A DNA stretch of 64,000 bases. It comes from Carnegiea gigantea. Lineage: Eukaryota; Streptophyta; Magnoliopsida; Caryophyllales; Cactaceae. Positions 48,509 through 60,714 of this stretch are shown one piece after another. The position numbers and the translations under genes are program-made. The notes below the pieces were generated by a model that saw only the letters and a program-made list of their open reading frames with translations, was not told the DNA's origin and did not search any database. Location of the stretch: the NCBI GenBank assembly GCA_029747015.1, contig JAKOGI010002483.1, positions 42,203 to 106,202 of the forward strand, in the 5' to 3' direction. Positions within the stretch are counted from its first letter, which is position 1. Every line of letters begins with the position of its first letter.

Positions 48509-51500
48509 TGTAACACCCCCAGCCCCTAGGCCAGAAGCGTTACACTTTCCTAACTTCTTACTTAATTCTTGGGACGAAATGGGCAGAGTTCCCCCTAAAA
48601 ACTGACTATTTCCAGGCTAAAAGCCTTACAATAAGTCCCTGTAAATCAACGGAAGCGCAAACATTTGAAACATAGCTCATCGGCCACACGCCGGAGTTCA
48701 TAACTCAACGAGCCACTCGCTCGGAGTACACCAACCAGATTGATTTATGAATAAATAAGAAATGGAAGATACAACTCAATGGTTAACAAAACCGGAGTAT
48801 TAAGATTTACATCCCAAAACATAGCTAAATTAAATCAGGAAGACATCTAACTACTTGATGGTTGGCTCAGGCGGCCATACAGAGCGACCTTTATACCATA
48901 TGCATTACATGAACTAGAATAATCATTTACAGACCTTTATAAACTAAGAGTACATTACATGACTTCATTAAACAAGTAAGAAATCCTTTAATGAGCACAT
49001 ACGACGCCTTGTAAGCAACGATAGGTTCCTTCTGGACTTATCTAACTCAACTTCTTCCCGTCAGAAAGAAAACCTGGGGAAAAGGGGAAAGAGTAATGGG
49101 ATGAGCAACCACACGCTCAGTGAGTGTCCCCCAACCCCCTTAAAACCAAAACTGTTGCAAGTAATACTATCTTTACTAGTCACATATCACGTTTCCATAC
49201 TTTACTATCATAATAGATATTCATAGAACCTTTATGGGAGGATCACTAAACATAAACTTCACTTCGACCACTCAATCATATTTCTAGGTTCCTCAACGAC
49301 GGAGTTCTTTACTAGCAAGCAGTTAGGCACGTGAGTAAGTATCGAAGGCTAAGTATAAGGATCTTTTCTTTTCATAACATAACTTCCTAGTACTCCATTT
49401 GAACTACACATGAACCCTCAATCATATGATGAGTATATAAGGTTATCCCTTTTCATAAACACACTTTTCTTGGCATTTCATTCATATAATATACATATCA
49501 CACACATAAACACATATCAACGTTCATTCTTTTAGGAAGAGACGCCTTCATTCATAGAATTTTCAACGTGCTATAACTTTCTTTCTCATCTCGTACACTT
49601 TAAATCAGACAGATTTGCTATGGATAAGAATGATGCCACATAAGATTGGAATTCACATTCAACCATACTTAAAAATCATTCATAATACATCCATTGAAAG
49701 CTTTCCTTTAATACACAGGCTAAGAATCCACATTCATCATATTTAAGAACATTTTCTTTAAATCTGCAATGAAACTTTCTTTGAACATTGAAAGCATTTC
49801 ATAACCTTGAGGTTCTCAACCTTTTGAAAGAGTTTACATTTCGCATTCGTCGTAAAACGACCCTTGTATGCATTTCATATTCATTCCATGCGGCCTCTTT
49901 GGGCCCATAAAACATTCCTTTTCTTTAAAACATATAAAATGGCAAAGGCCAATTGCTTTTTGCTTTTCTTAACTTAGTACGAAAGTACTTCTGGCATAAG
50001 ATCATTACAGGGTGTTGATTGGGTGAGAACTATTCTCGACCCCATAGTGAGACCTAACGCTCACGCTTAAGCTCTTACTCCCGGGATGGCTACATATAAC
50101 ATATCGGACCATTACATTAGCCCTCGTCAGGGCCTCTAGGGTTTATCCGGACTTATCCCCTAGGTTAACATTACATCATATCATATTGTCCGCAGCACAT
50201 TATCTTAGCCACTTAAAGCGTATCGGCCATAACGGCTAGTAATTTTCCATTTCAAACAATAAAATCATTCAACGTATAATTCCCATCTCCCTTTTGTTAA
50301 AAACGTTTTAGGGATTCCTCCCAAACACTATTTGAATAGCTAAAATAGGTCATAGCTCGTTACTAGACATGGCTATTATTCATTTAAAACACATGAAAAG
50401 TCATTTGCTAAAACATCACCCTTCCACGCGCATGTTACATTTTAGACATACAAGAAAAAGGGAATACACATATCACATTTAAACACTTCGTAATCATCTC
50501 AACACAATGAGCCACACATGGCCTCGCAATCCACACGATTGCGGTAATTTCACAACCCGAACTCCCTCCTCACAAGCACCGTACCACAGGACCTCGAACG
50601 CTCATGATTCTTTCCTCAAACCATCCAACTACCAACTCGATTCATCGTTTCATTAATCACGACATATTATCCTATTAGCTTATAAAAATAAAGGGTGAAG
50701 TTTAGGTTCTTACTTGAGCATCCAGCACCATTCAGCGGTGCGCTACAACAAGCGTTCATATGGCCTCATTTATTCATGAATCGACAACACTTTATTCAAT
50801 AAATCAAACATAATTTGATTCTGAACATATACGATACATTTTGAAGCAACTTTCCTAAGCATGAATGTACAGAGAACAGAGGTTCGAGTGAAAACTAAAC
50901 ATATTTCAATAGTTTCGAATTTAATTCGTTTACATGCATTAGTTAGTTTAACTCGAGTCGAACCTAAACATGTTTATATAACTTCGAGATTAATTCCTTT
51001 AACATGCATTAGCTAATCCACTTGATCCGAAGCTAAACACATTTCATTAACCTCAAAATTAGCTCATTTGCACGCATCGGTTAATCAATTCGAATGGAGG
51101 CAAAACACGTTAAAAGGACTTCGATTTTAACCCTTTTTCATATATTAGCTAAATAACTTGAATAGAAGCTAAGCATGTTAACACAACTTCGATTTTAATT
51201 CTCTTTCGCACGTTATCTCATTAACTTGAGTCGACGCTAAACACGTTAATATAACTTCGTTTTTTAATTCTTTTTCATGCATCAACTAATTAACTTGAAT
51301 CAATGCTAAACACGTTAAATTAACTTTGAATTAGCATCTCAAGCATGAATTACATTCATTGTTTCGAATCGACGCTAAACACATTTAAATTACTTCGAAT
51401 AAACATCTTAAGCATGAATTACATTCATTGTTTCGAATCGACGCTAAACACTTTTAAATTACTTCGAATTAACATCTTAAGCATGAATTACATTCATGGT

Positions 51501-52405
51501 TTCGAATCGACGCTAAACACATTTAAATTACTTCAAATTAACAACTCAGGCATCATTCACGTTTATTGGTTCGAATTGAAGCTAAACGCACATAATTTGC
51601 ATCAATTTACAATCTCAGGCATCCATTAACTACATGCATTTGAATTAACGCTAAACACGTATAATTCACTTCGAATCACAATCTTAGGCATCCATTAACT
51701 ACATGAATCGAACCTAAGCAGGTATAGCTCACTTCTTGTCATTTCTAACGCATTTAACAAACCCTAACTTAACATGCAACATCAATCTGCTGAAATTCGT
51801 TTGAAAATTAATATTAGTTTAGGAGGCGAAGAACACCCACCTGGAATCCAAACTAAGGGCTCGATTTGGGTGGTTTTTGGGTGGTTAGAAATCCGGTTTT
51901 GCCTCTCCCCACTGCTGTTGCTGCTGGTGGTCGCCAGAAGGGTGGTCGTGGGGTGGTGGTGCGTTGGCTTCAAAACCCTAACCCTCCGAATTATTGCCAT
52001 CATCCAACCCTTCTCTACCTTTCTCTTCGCCGGCGGTGAACGGACGGCCAGCAGCTCGCCGTCGCTGCCCATCTCGGCCCACCGTCGCCACCCATTTATC
52101 CTTGCTCTTTCGCTCCTCCTCTCTTTCTCTCGCTTTCCGTCAGAGCCACGGTTGTGGCTTGGCCGCGTCCCCGACGTCGCCGTGGCCTGTCGTCGGCCAG
52201 CCATCGTCCCACCTCTTGGCCGGTCGACTCCCTCCTTCTCCTCTCTCTCTCTCTCTCGCTCTCTCCGATGTGGGGTGTCGGGGCTGGGGTCTCCATCCCC
52301 CCCTGGTCGTGCCCCCGTGAAAGAGAAAGGGGTGTTACATTCATTTTAGAACGTAAAAAGGACATTTAATTAGCTTAATGGAAAACGAAAATGCGGGGTG
52401 TTACA
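48509..52405 (-). repeat. Right LTR (5' LTR in element orientation), 3.9 kb, deleted
   Basis: It is nearly identical to the left LTR except for a deletion equivalent to 45242-45624. At the deletion joint (52329-52346) sits an 18-base copy of the LTR/flank junction found at 52395-52412. Confidence 0.9.
50880..51730. repeat. ~69-bp tandem repeat block in right LTR
   Basis: It has the same copy number and order as the block at 43795-44640, as expected for LTRs copied from one template at insertion. Only scattered base changes separate the two blocks. Confidence 0.85.
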
Positions 52406-52417
52406 TTCATTTAATGT

Positions 52418-53414
52418 ATGATCAGAATGTCTGAGTCAGTGCAAAACAACATGGAGGTTCATGTAGAGGACAATTTGGAGCAAGGCCAGGGTTCAGGTGA
52501 TCAAGCCTCATGCCATGAGCCACAACATGGTGACACGCCACCGTTGCCCTCTAAATTAGCTAGCAACTTAGGAAACCTGAGTTACTGGCCAACCTTAGTT
52601 ACTGAATTGAAGAAGCGAATTCCCCAAGTACCTGCTGAAACCCCACCTAAAGAGGATAAATTGGCAGATAGGGTAGCGCAGTGCAACCCTAAAGTGTATG
52701 ATGGGAATTATGATCCAGTGGTATTGCAGGAATGGGTAAGGGGAATGGAGAAAATTTTCACAGTAGTTGAGGTACCAGAGGAAAAGAAAGTAAACATTGG
52801 GACATATTATTTGTCAGGTGAAGCTGATATTTGGTGGAACACTGTTAAGGGTGGGCTAGTAGGGTCTGAATTCACCTGGAGTAAATTCTTAACAGAGTTG
52901 AGGGCGAAATTTTACCCAGTTGTGGTGCAATGCAAAAGGAGAAAGAATTTATGGAGTTGAAAATGAGCGGTAGTATGTCAGTGATGCGGTATGCTAGTAA
53001 GTTCACAAAATTATCTAGGTTTGTCCCTAAATTTGTGTCATCTGAACGGTTAAAGATGAGAACATGTGAGGAGGGCTTGACCTTCTACATTCAGAATCAG
53101 TTAGCTGGGTAACCAATTCTGACTTACCAAGAGCTGTACGAGTGAGCTGCTGAAGTGGAGCGCATGAAGACGGAGTTGAGGGCCTTGATCCCGATCAATC
53201 AGATGAGGAAAGGGATTGAGCGGGGAGTTCCCAGTAAGAGTGTGAATCAAAAGAAACCCACTCCTGCTCCTCCCAAGAGCCATCCTGCAAGTTCTGCAGA
53301 GCCCTGTAGGAAGTGCGAAAGAACCAATCACACCAATCCTGAATGCCGCGTTGGCACCAACAAATGCATATGGTGTGGAAGTCCTGAACACCTCATTGCT
53401 GCATGCCCCCGATG
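52418..53414 (+). pseudogene. Gag, chromovirus (decayed)
   Basis: ATG at 52418 opens 180 codons with KVYDGNYDPVVLQEWVRGME and GEADIWWNTVKGG, the retrotransposon-gag core. A shift near 52935 moves the frame to 52930-53112, and stops follow at 53110 and 53143. Two CCHC zinc knuckles, CRKCERTNHTNPEC and CIWCGSPEHLIAAC, lie at about 53307-53406, both with the C-x2-C-x4-H-x4-C spacing. The Athila-type units have a single knuckle. Confidence 0.85.
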
Positions 53415-53985
53415 ACTAAAAGCTGTAGACAAAGGCGCAGCAAAACCCTTGGCTCCGCTCCACCAGGGACCCCCACCTTCAAAGCATGCAGTTGCAGGAA
53501 GGGCATTTGTGATGAACAAAAAGGAAGCTACTACCTCTGGTACGGTAGTCACTGGAACTCTCTTTTTAAATTCAAAGCCATTTTGTGTATTATTTAATTC
53601 GGGCGCCACTCATTCATTTATATCTACCTGATCTGCTATACAATTAAGCCTTGAGAACAGGAGGATAGAAACAAATTATAGAATTAAGCTACCCAACAAT
53701 TCTGTGATTGAGTGCCCCCTCTCTTATAAACTTGTCCCTATCATCATTGGTAAAACCACCTTTCCTATGGATTTGATTCAATTTGATTTGTCTGATTTTG
53801 ACATCATTTTAGGAATGAATTGGTTGCACACTTATGGAGCCCAAATCGACTGTGAAGATCTTAAGGTTATCTTGAAAGATGAAAAAGGGAGAAAAGTGTG
53901 TTTTTATGGGCAGAGAGAGGTAAAATCTTGTTCTTTGATTTCTGCTATGAAAGCAAGTAAGCTGTTATGTCAGGGGTGTATTGGA
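53415..53985 (+). pseudogene. Aspartic protease, chromovirus (catalytic Asp lost)
   Basis: The active-site loop reads VLFNSGATHSFIS where chromoviruses have FDSGATHSF. The Asn codon is AAT at 53596-53598, one change from [22 protein letters not shown] follows. A TGA at 53629-53631 interrupts shortly after the loop. Confidence 0.85.
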
Positions 53986-54967
53986 TATTGGTGTTATGCT
54001 ATTGATACCCAAATAAAAGAAGAGGAAGCAGAGAATAGACCTGTAGTTTGTGAATTTGAAGATGTTTTCCCTGAGAACTTACCAGGACTTACCCCACAGA
54101 GGGAAATTAATTTTGGAATCGAATTAATTCCTGGAGCCCAACCTATTTCTAAAGCCCCATATCGTATGGCCCCAACTGAGCTTAAGGAACTAAAGATTCA
54201 GCTAGATGAGTTATTACAGAAGGGCTTTATTAGGCCAAGTGTGTCACCATGGGGTGCCCAAGTGTTGTTTGTCAAGAAGAAGGATAGAACCTTAAGGCTA
54301 TGTATTGATTACAGGGAGTTGAACAAGATTACCATCGAAAACAAATACCCTCTGCCACGAATAGATGACTTGTTTGATCAACTACAAGGAGTAGGAGTGT
54401 TCTCTAAGATTGATTTGAGGTCAGGGTACCATCAACTTAGGATTAAACCTGACGACATTCCTAAGACAGCGTTTAGGACCAGGTATGGTCACTATGAGTT
54501 CACAGTGATGCCTTTTGGTCTCACCAATGCTCCTGCAGCCTTCATGGACCTTATGAAAAGGGTTTTCAGACCCTATTTAGACAAGTTCATAGTGGTGTTC
54601 ATAGATGACATCCTTATCTATTCTAAGGACAAGGAGGAACATGCTGATCATTTGCGGACAGTATTGTAAGCTTTGAGGGAGCATCAACTCTATGGCAAAT
54701 TAAAGAAATGTGAATTTTGGTTGGAGGAAGTGGTATTTTTGGGACATGTGGTTACAAAAGAAGGAATTAAAGTTGACCCTAGAAGGTGAAAGCAATCACA
54801 GAATGGCCAAGGCCTACCAATGTCACTGAGATTAGAAGCTTTCTAGGTTTAGTAGGTTACTACCGAAGGTTCATCAAGGACTTTTCGAAAATAGCTTCAC
54901 CACTAACCAATCTACTGAAGAAAGCGAGCAAATTTGAGTGGACTGAAAGATGTGAGAAAGCTTTCTA
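53986..54967 (+). pseudogene. Reverse transcriptase, chromovirus (long open part)
   Basis: 53704-54669 is open for 321 codons, covering the protease end and most of [65 protein letters not shown] and the catalytic F-I-D-D at 54598-54609. A TAA at 54667 ends it. A shift near 54788 precedes [19 protein letters not shown]. All expected active-site acids are visible. Confidence 0.9.
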
Positions 54968-55382
54968 AGAGCAAAGGCAGCGACTAACTACCACCCCAAT
55001 CCTAACATTACCAATGGAAGGAAAGGAGTATACTGTTTATAGTAACGTTTCGAAGAACGGTCTAGGGTGCGTACTGGCGCAGGAGGACAAAGTAGTAGCT
55101 TATGCCTCTCGACAACTCAAGCCGTATGAGAAAACTACCCTACCCATGACCTGGAGTTAGCAGCCGTGGTCTTTGCAGTGAAAATTTGGAGGCATTATTT
55201 ATATGGGGTATCATACAAGATCTATACTGATCATCAAAGTTTGAAGTATATCTTCACCTAGAAGGAGCTCAATTTGAGGCAACGGTATTGGGTTGAGTTT
55301 CTTAAAGACTATGATTTGCAGATTCAATATCATCCTGGTAAAGCAAATGTGGTGGCGGATGCCCTGACTAGGAAGGCGTAAC
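54968..55382 (+). pseudogene. RNase H, chromovirus (decayed)
   Basis: VYSNVSKNGLGCVLAQ replaces the usual YCDAS form, so the first catalytic acid is Asn (AAC at 55044-55046). [26 protein letters not shown] and [10 protein letters not shown] are present. A shift near 55138 and a TAG at 55260 break it. Confidence 0.8.
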
Positions 55383-56640
55383 ATAGTTCAAACACTGTCG
55401 TGATTACTCAATTGAACCTCTTAAGAGAACTTGAGGACTTTGGGATTTAATTAGTGTCCCACAGGCAAACAAATGCGCAATTATAAGCACTGACCATACA
55501 GTCTTCCCTAGTGGAAGAAATTCGACTGAACCAGGAAAGTGATCCCGAACTCCAAAGTGTAAAGCAAAATTTAGAAAAAGGGAAGTCTCCAGGATTTGTA
55601 TGCACGAGGATGGGACCCTGCGGTTCCAGAATCGTCTATGTGTGCCTAAAAATGAAGGATTGAGGAAGCAGATCTTGGAAGAGGCTCACAATACTCGTTA
55701 TTCGGTGCATCCAGGGGGCACCAAGATGTACAGAGATCTGAGACGATACTTCTGATGGAATAATATGAAGAAAGACGTTGCAGAGTATATGGACAAGTGT
55801 CTAACCTGCCAGAAAGTTAAAGTAGAGCATCAGCGTCCTGTGGGGGAACTACGACCCTTTGGAATCCCCACTTGGAAATGGGATTCGATCTTAATGGACT
55901 TTGTTATGGGTTTACCCCTTTCAACCTCAAAAAATAATGCTATCTGGGTCATAGTTGATTGACTCATGAAGTCGGCTCATTTCCTGTCAATTAAGGATAC
56001 TTGGGGAGTTGAAAGACTAGCCTAATTGTATGTTAAGGAGATAGTCCGTCTACACGGGATCCCTTTAGACATAGTCTCAGATAGGGATCAAAGATTCCAA
56101 GCACGTTTCTGGCAAGCACTTCAAAAGGCCTTTGGGACCAAACTAAACTTCAGTAGCTCCTATCACCCAAAAATAGATGGGCAAATTGAAAGAGTGAATC
56201 AAATTTTGGAGGACATGCTGAGAGCTTGTGTATTGGAGTTCCAAGGGAAGTGGGAAGATAATTTACCTTTGGTGGAATTTTCTTATAACAATAGCTATCA
56301 GTCCACCATCAAAATGGCCCCATTTGAGGCTTTATACGGGAGAAAATGCAGAACCCCGTTATGCTGGAGCGATCTGGACGAGGCACTGATTATAGGTCCT
56401 GAAATGATTCAAGAGACCATGAAAATAATAAGAAAGATTCAGGAACATATAAAGGTTCCCCAAAGTCGACAAAAAAGTTATGCGGACAAAAGAAGAAGGC
56501 CTCTGGAGTTTCAAGTAGGCGATAAAGTTTTTCTGAAAGTTTCACTAGCCAGAGGTGTCAAGAGGTTCAGAGTATGGGGCAAATTGAGTCCAAGGAACAT
56601 TGGACCTTATGAAATCATATCGTCTAGATCTGCATGCAGA
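55383..56640 (+). pseudogene. Integrase, chromovirus (decayed)
   Basis: Zinc-binding residues lie in EEAHNTRYSVHPGGTKM and CLTCQKVK. Catalytic Asp, Asp and Glu lie in ILMDFVMGLP, IVSDRDQRF and GQIERVNQILED, the last two in a 206-codon open piece (56026-56646). Stops are at 55755, 55960 and 56022. The family's GPY-type module shows as GKLSPRNIGPYEII near 56580. Confidence 0.85.
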
Positions 56641-56962
56641 ATTTGAGCACATGTATAACGTGTTTCATATCTTTCAGCTTAGGAAATATATTCGAGATCC
56701 GGACCATACCATTATATCTGAACCTATTGAAATCACTGAAGATCTAGTATATAAGGAGCGTCTTATCCAAATACTAGATCGCAGGATCAAGCAGCTGTGC
56801 AACAAGCAGATACCATTGGTCAAAGTACTCTGGACAAACCACACCTCCCAAGAAGCCACTTGGGAGACCAAAGAAGCAATGAAAACCAAATACCCACAAT
56901 TATTCGAGGTAATCCTGCATGTTATGGTTAAGTTCATCAGTTTCGAGGATGAAACTTTTTAA
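56641..56962 (+). pseudogene. Integrase C-terminus with chromodomain-like end
   Basis: After a one-base shift the frame reads HMYNVFHIFQLRKYIRDPDH, then LIQILDRRIKQLCNKQIPLV and QEATWETKEAM, the order seen at the end of Tekay-type polyproteins, where a divergent chromodomain targets integration to chromatin. The stop is at 56960-56962, directly before the polypurine tract. Confidence 0.8.
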
Positions 56963-56970
56963 GGGGGGAA
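56961..56970 (+). other. Polypurine tract of the chromovirus
   Basis: AAGGGGGGAA overlaps the end of the polyprotein frame and lies three bases before the LTR start TGTAATAGTC. Confidence 0.85.
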
Positions 56971-56973
56971 GGT

Positions 56974-59624
56974 TGTAATAGTCCGACCCTAAATCATGTT
57001 TATTCATTTCATTAATCCATGTGGTTAATTTCATCGCATTTAAATCATCGTTTTCTTTGTTATTTCAATTGGGAGAATTTAAATGGGCCCTCACCTGGCA
57101 ATTTGGGTTTTTGTTCTTGTCAAATTCTGGAGATCGATATTAGGCCTTGATATTTATGAATTAAGTGATTTAATTATTTTTCATGACACCACAAACATTT
57201 AACCTCGAGCTTTGGGAAAAAAAAAATTTGCAAACGCACTCGGTTTTAGCTCTTTTCCAAACCCAAGCCCGTTTAAGGCCGATTTCGGCCCAACGAGACT
57301 TGGCTACATTTGTTTAGCTAATTTTCCTTAATTTAGGCCTAATGTAGCATTAGTTAAAGTAGCTTTTGAGGATTAATTTTCAGCCAAGTATTTATTTGCA
57401 TAAGCTTTTGTTTTGCACCAAGTAAATGCAAGTTATTTTCTCTCTCTTCTTCTCTCCTCCTTCTCTCTACCCCACGGCTTCACCAGAACAGCACAGCCCA
57501 GCCGTTTTGTGGTGATTTCCGACCACTTTTCGACCAGCCTCCGGCAAGGGTTGCAACCTGCAACCACCTTCCTCCATCGGCTATCATTTTCCACCTCAAA
57601 ATCACCAAATATCATCTCCATCTCCACTTGTTTCAAGCTCAAACTAAGTGGCTTCAATCTTGTTCTTTGGATTTTTGGTTTTTGCTGCTTGTTTTGGTTG
57701 TTTTGATGATGGTTCATATTGTTTTGATTGAATTAAGAACGATTTTGGTGATGGATCATGGTGGAGTTGAAGTTGGATGATGCTAGGGTTAGGGTTACTT
57801 CTTAGTCACGCAAGCTTCATGTTAAAGTGTTGGATATTGATTGTTTTATCCTTGATTTTGATCATCTTTTAATCTATTGAAGTTTATTATGATGTTTATG
57901 GTGGTTTAAAATGATGGGAGTAAGTTCAAGTTGTCCTTAAGTTAGGGTTTTATCCAAGAATGCATGGTTTGGACCAAACTAGTAGTGAATTTGAAGTATG
58001 TGCAGATGTGACTAGAAAATGAGCTTTATTGGAAATGAATATGAAGTGAAATTGAGTGTGGGGTTTTTGTATGATGTTGGAATGGACCAAAGTGTGTTTA
58101 CATTCTTTTAAGGAATGGTTTAAGTTGAGGATTTGTGTAAAAAGTGAGGGAACAAACTCAAATAGTGGGGCTGGAATTTCCCAAAAAAAAGGACAACATT
58201 TGAGATGAAACTGGTAATGATCGGCCTAGGAAAAATTTATGATTTTTGGTGTATAGATAGGTCAGTGTGTTAGCTTTAAAATGACTCTTGAATCGCATTA
58301 ATCCGAGGTCTGTGGAAAAAGTTATCGCCATTTTACTGAACCTATGCAGGATGGACTCAAAACTGACATGTTGGTGTTCTAGTCCCATTTTAGGAATCCT
58401 ATCGTGGGAATCATCTTATGTGTCCTCAATGAAAGTTTTAGAGGACTTCCTAATCTTTTCATATTGGGGCCTTAGGTCTCATTTCGAGGTCAGGAGTATA
58501 AGTTGTGAATTATTCTTTCTATACCCTCTTTATAAGCCCTATTGCTCTGAACTTGCTACCGTGCCTTAAATCACATTTCTATGGTTTATATAGTCTTAAC
58601 ATTTTAGTTTAATCTATTAACTGGTTTGTAAACATTCTTCATAAGCCAGTTTTACTTAAAGGCATCAATTATAAGAACAAGCTCGTTTCTGACCTCGTGT
58701 TCCTATAATGATCTTTTGAACAGAATCAAGGCCTAAGCCTTTATTCTCTCCACTTTGGTGCATCTTATTATTCCGTGAACTTGCATTTAAAACTTCCAGG
58801 TACGTTCATTGCTTGTATCTTTAGAAATCAGCATGTATTTATTGAAATCGTAATGTTTTGGCGAGTACATCAATGAATCAGTTTAACCAGTGCTTTATCA
58901 CGTAATTAGGGACCCCACCGGTTATCAGTTACAGGGCATTGCCCTCCAGTTACCCGCGCGGTTTCAGCCCAGGTCCCCCAGTTGGCTTGGCAGGTGTACA
59001 CCTATTCACAGATCGTAATAGTTACGAAGCGGTGCACTAACAGATAATAATTAGTAATTTAGTTTTATATGCGTTTCATTCCCTGTTTTAAAATTAAAAT
59101 GAATTGCAAAGCGGGCCCAAATAAATTTTTAGTGTATCTTCAACATTACAGGAATGCATGTACTGAGCTTTGGTTCACAGTTCGAAATGTTTTTATGTTT
59201 TGTTTTAGGAAAGTGTTCAGTAAACCGCCCTCAGGCGGGCAGGACGGTTGAAGGTGATAAGTGAGCCAGGACTATCCATGTGATTGGCGGTGTAGGAGTG
59301 CTGAGATGCTATCACATCATATTGTGATGTATTTTGGTGTTACAACTGTATATTTGAACTAAATTATGTATTTTGGTGTAATCCTTGAGATGATTGAGAT
59401 GTTAGAACCGTTTCTGTATATAACTAAATGGTTTGAATGGTTGTGATGGTGTGAATGTTTTTTTTAGGGTAAACTTTGGTTTTATAGCTAAGTTGTCATG
59501 CATAAGGGAAGCCTCGTCCTTTTTGGACGGCGATAACGCCCCGTTCATTAGGCTATTATTTCTCATTGGCAAACTTAAGCAGGTACATACAAGTAATGAA
59601 TCATGTATTTTTTGGGGTGTTGCA
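56974..59624 (+). repeat. 3' LTR of the chromovirus, 2.65 kb
   Basis: It starts TGTAATAGTCCGACCC and ends GGGGTGTTGCA. From 57109 on it aligns with 1-2570. Frames such as 57413-57706 and 58288-58569 carry no family signal. The LTR ends inside a unit of the 555-bp array: the next base continues that unit's CTGATGTTGACAGGG. Confidence 0.9.
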
Positions 59625-59900
59625 CTGATGTTGACAGGGCTGAAACTGTTTATTGCTTATCTTGCGGCATTTTTCTTTCTTGCCTTCACTTGATTGCTTT
59701 TCTTTTTGGCGATGCTTACTTTTCTATTGCTCTTTTGCCCTTTCTCTCTTAGTCCCGTGGGATTCTAGACTATTCCGCTTGAGTTCACATTTTCATCTTC
59801 TGATACACAATGGTGTCCTTCCAAATAGTAGCATGCACATCTGCAATCACCAAATATTTCCAAGTGCACCACCTCCGAGGGACGCCATGGTACATGCCAC
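59625..59900 (-). pseudogene. Array unit 1, large exon-like block (cut by LTR)
   Basis: The end of the block nearest the donor is replaced by the chromovirus LTR. The ATG of the other copies is GTG here, and a TAG falls where others have the Q of IVQNP. Adjacent 72-bp block is present near 59990-60060. Confidence 0.65.
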
Positions 59901-60158
59901 CTACATCAACAAATATTGTGCCCTTTAAGTTTAAAATTTTTCAAACTACATTTATTAAAATATAGAGTGATCTTGTAGTTTACTAACTCAGTAATTGCAG
60001 GTCCCACATTAGTGTTGGACATGCTGGAATCTTCTGAAGGCCTTAGACCACTTGTTGCCTTCAGAAATAACATAAGTTACTCATTTAATTATAAAGTAAA
60101 AATGAAACTTTTCCATTATTTCGTTGATTTAATTTTAACAATTTTAGTACAGTGATAC

Positions 60159-60456
60159 CTCCGGTGCGAAGACGATGGGGCTGATGTTGACATGGCTAAA
60201 ACTGTTTGTTGCCTATCTTGCAGCATTTTCCTTTCTTGCCTTCACTTGATTACTTTTCTTTTTGGCGATGCTTACTTTTCTCTTGTTCTTTTGCCCTTTC
60301 TATCTTAATCCAGTGGGATTCTGGACAATTCTGCTTGAGGTCACATTTTCGTCTTCGGATCCAGAATGGTGTCCTTCCAAATAGTAGCATGCACATCTAT
60401 GATCACCAAATATTTCCAAGTGCACCATCTCCGACGGACGCCGTGGTACGTGCCAC
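60159..60456 (-). pseudogene. Array unit 2, large exon-like block (nonsense)
   Basis: The reading starts MVHLEIFGDHRCACYYLEG and stops at a TAG in place of the GAG of LREKGQ. Splice-like borders AG and GT are kept. Confidence 0.65.
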
Positions 60457-60714
60457 CTATATCAATAAATATTGCGTCATTTAAGTATAAAATTTTTCAA
60501 ACTATACTTGTTAAAATATAGAGTGATCTTGTAGTTTATTACCTCAGTAATTGCAGGTCCAACATTAGTGTTGGATATGCTGGAATCCTCCGGAGGCCTT
60601 AGACCACTTGTCGCCTTCAAAAACCACATAAGTTACTCATTTAATTATAAAGTAAAAATGAAACTTTTCCATCATTTCGTTGAAAAATTTTTAACAATTT
60701 TAGTATAGCGATAC

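Larger units (their letters stand above)
41427..52405 (-). mobile_element. Non-autonomous large LTR retrotransposon (Tekay-like), minus strand
   Basis: Two long direct repeats (41427-45687 and 48509-52405) both begin TGTAACACCCCCAGCCCC and end GCGGGGTGTTACA. Read on the minus strand, TTGA and the initiator-tRNA-Met site TGGTATCAGAGC follow the right-hand LTR, and the purine tract AAGGGGGGAA precedes the left-hand one, so transcription runs right to left. The 2.8 kb core between them has no gag, protease, RT or integrase remnants. It must have moved with proteins supplied in trans, as large retrotransposon derivatives do. The LTRs differ at only about 1% of positions by eye, so it is the youngest large insertion here. 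Confidence 0.85.
52406..59624 (+). mobile_element. Tekay/Del-type chromovirus: body and 3' LTR, decayed
   Basis: Gag, protease, RT, RNase H, integrase and a chromodomain-like end are followed by a polypurine tract and a 2.65 kb LTR. The 5' LTR, primer site and leader are missing directly upstream, where the minus-strand element abuts. The LTR at 1-2570 is the likely 5' partner. Many stops and shifts disable it. Confidence 0.85.
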
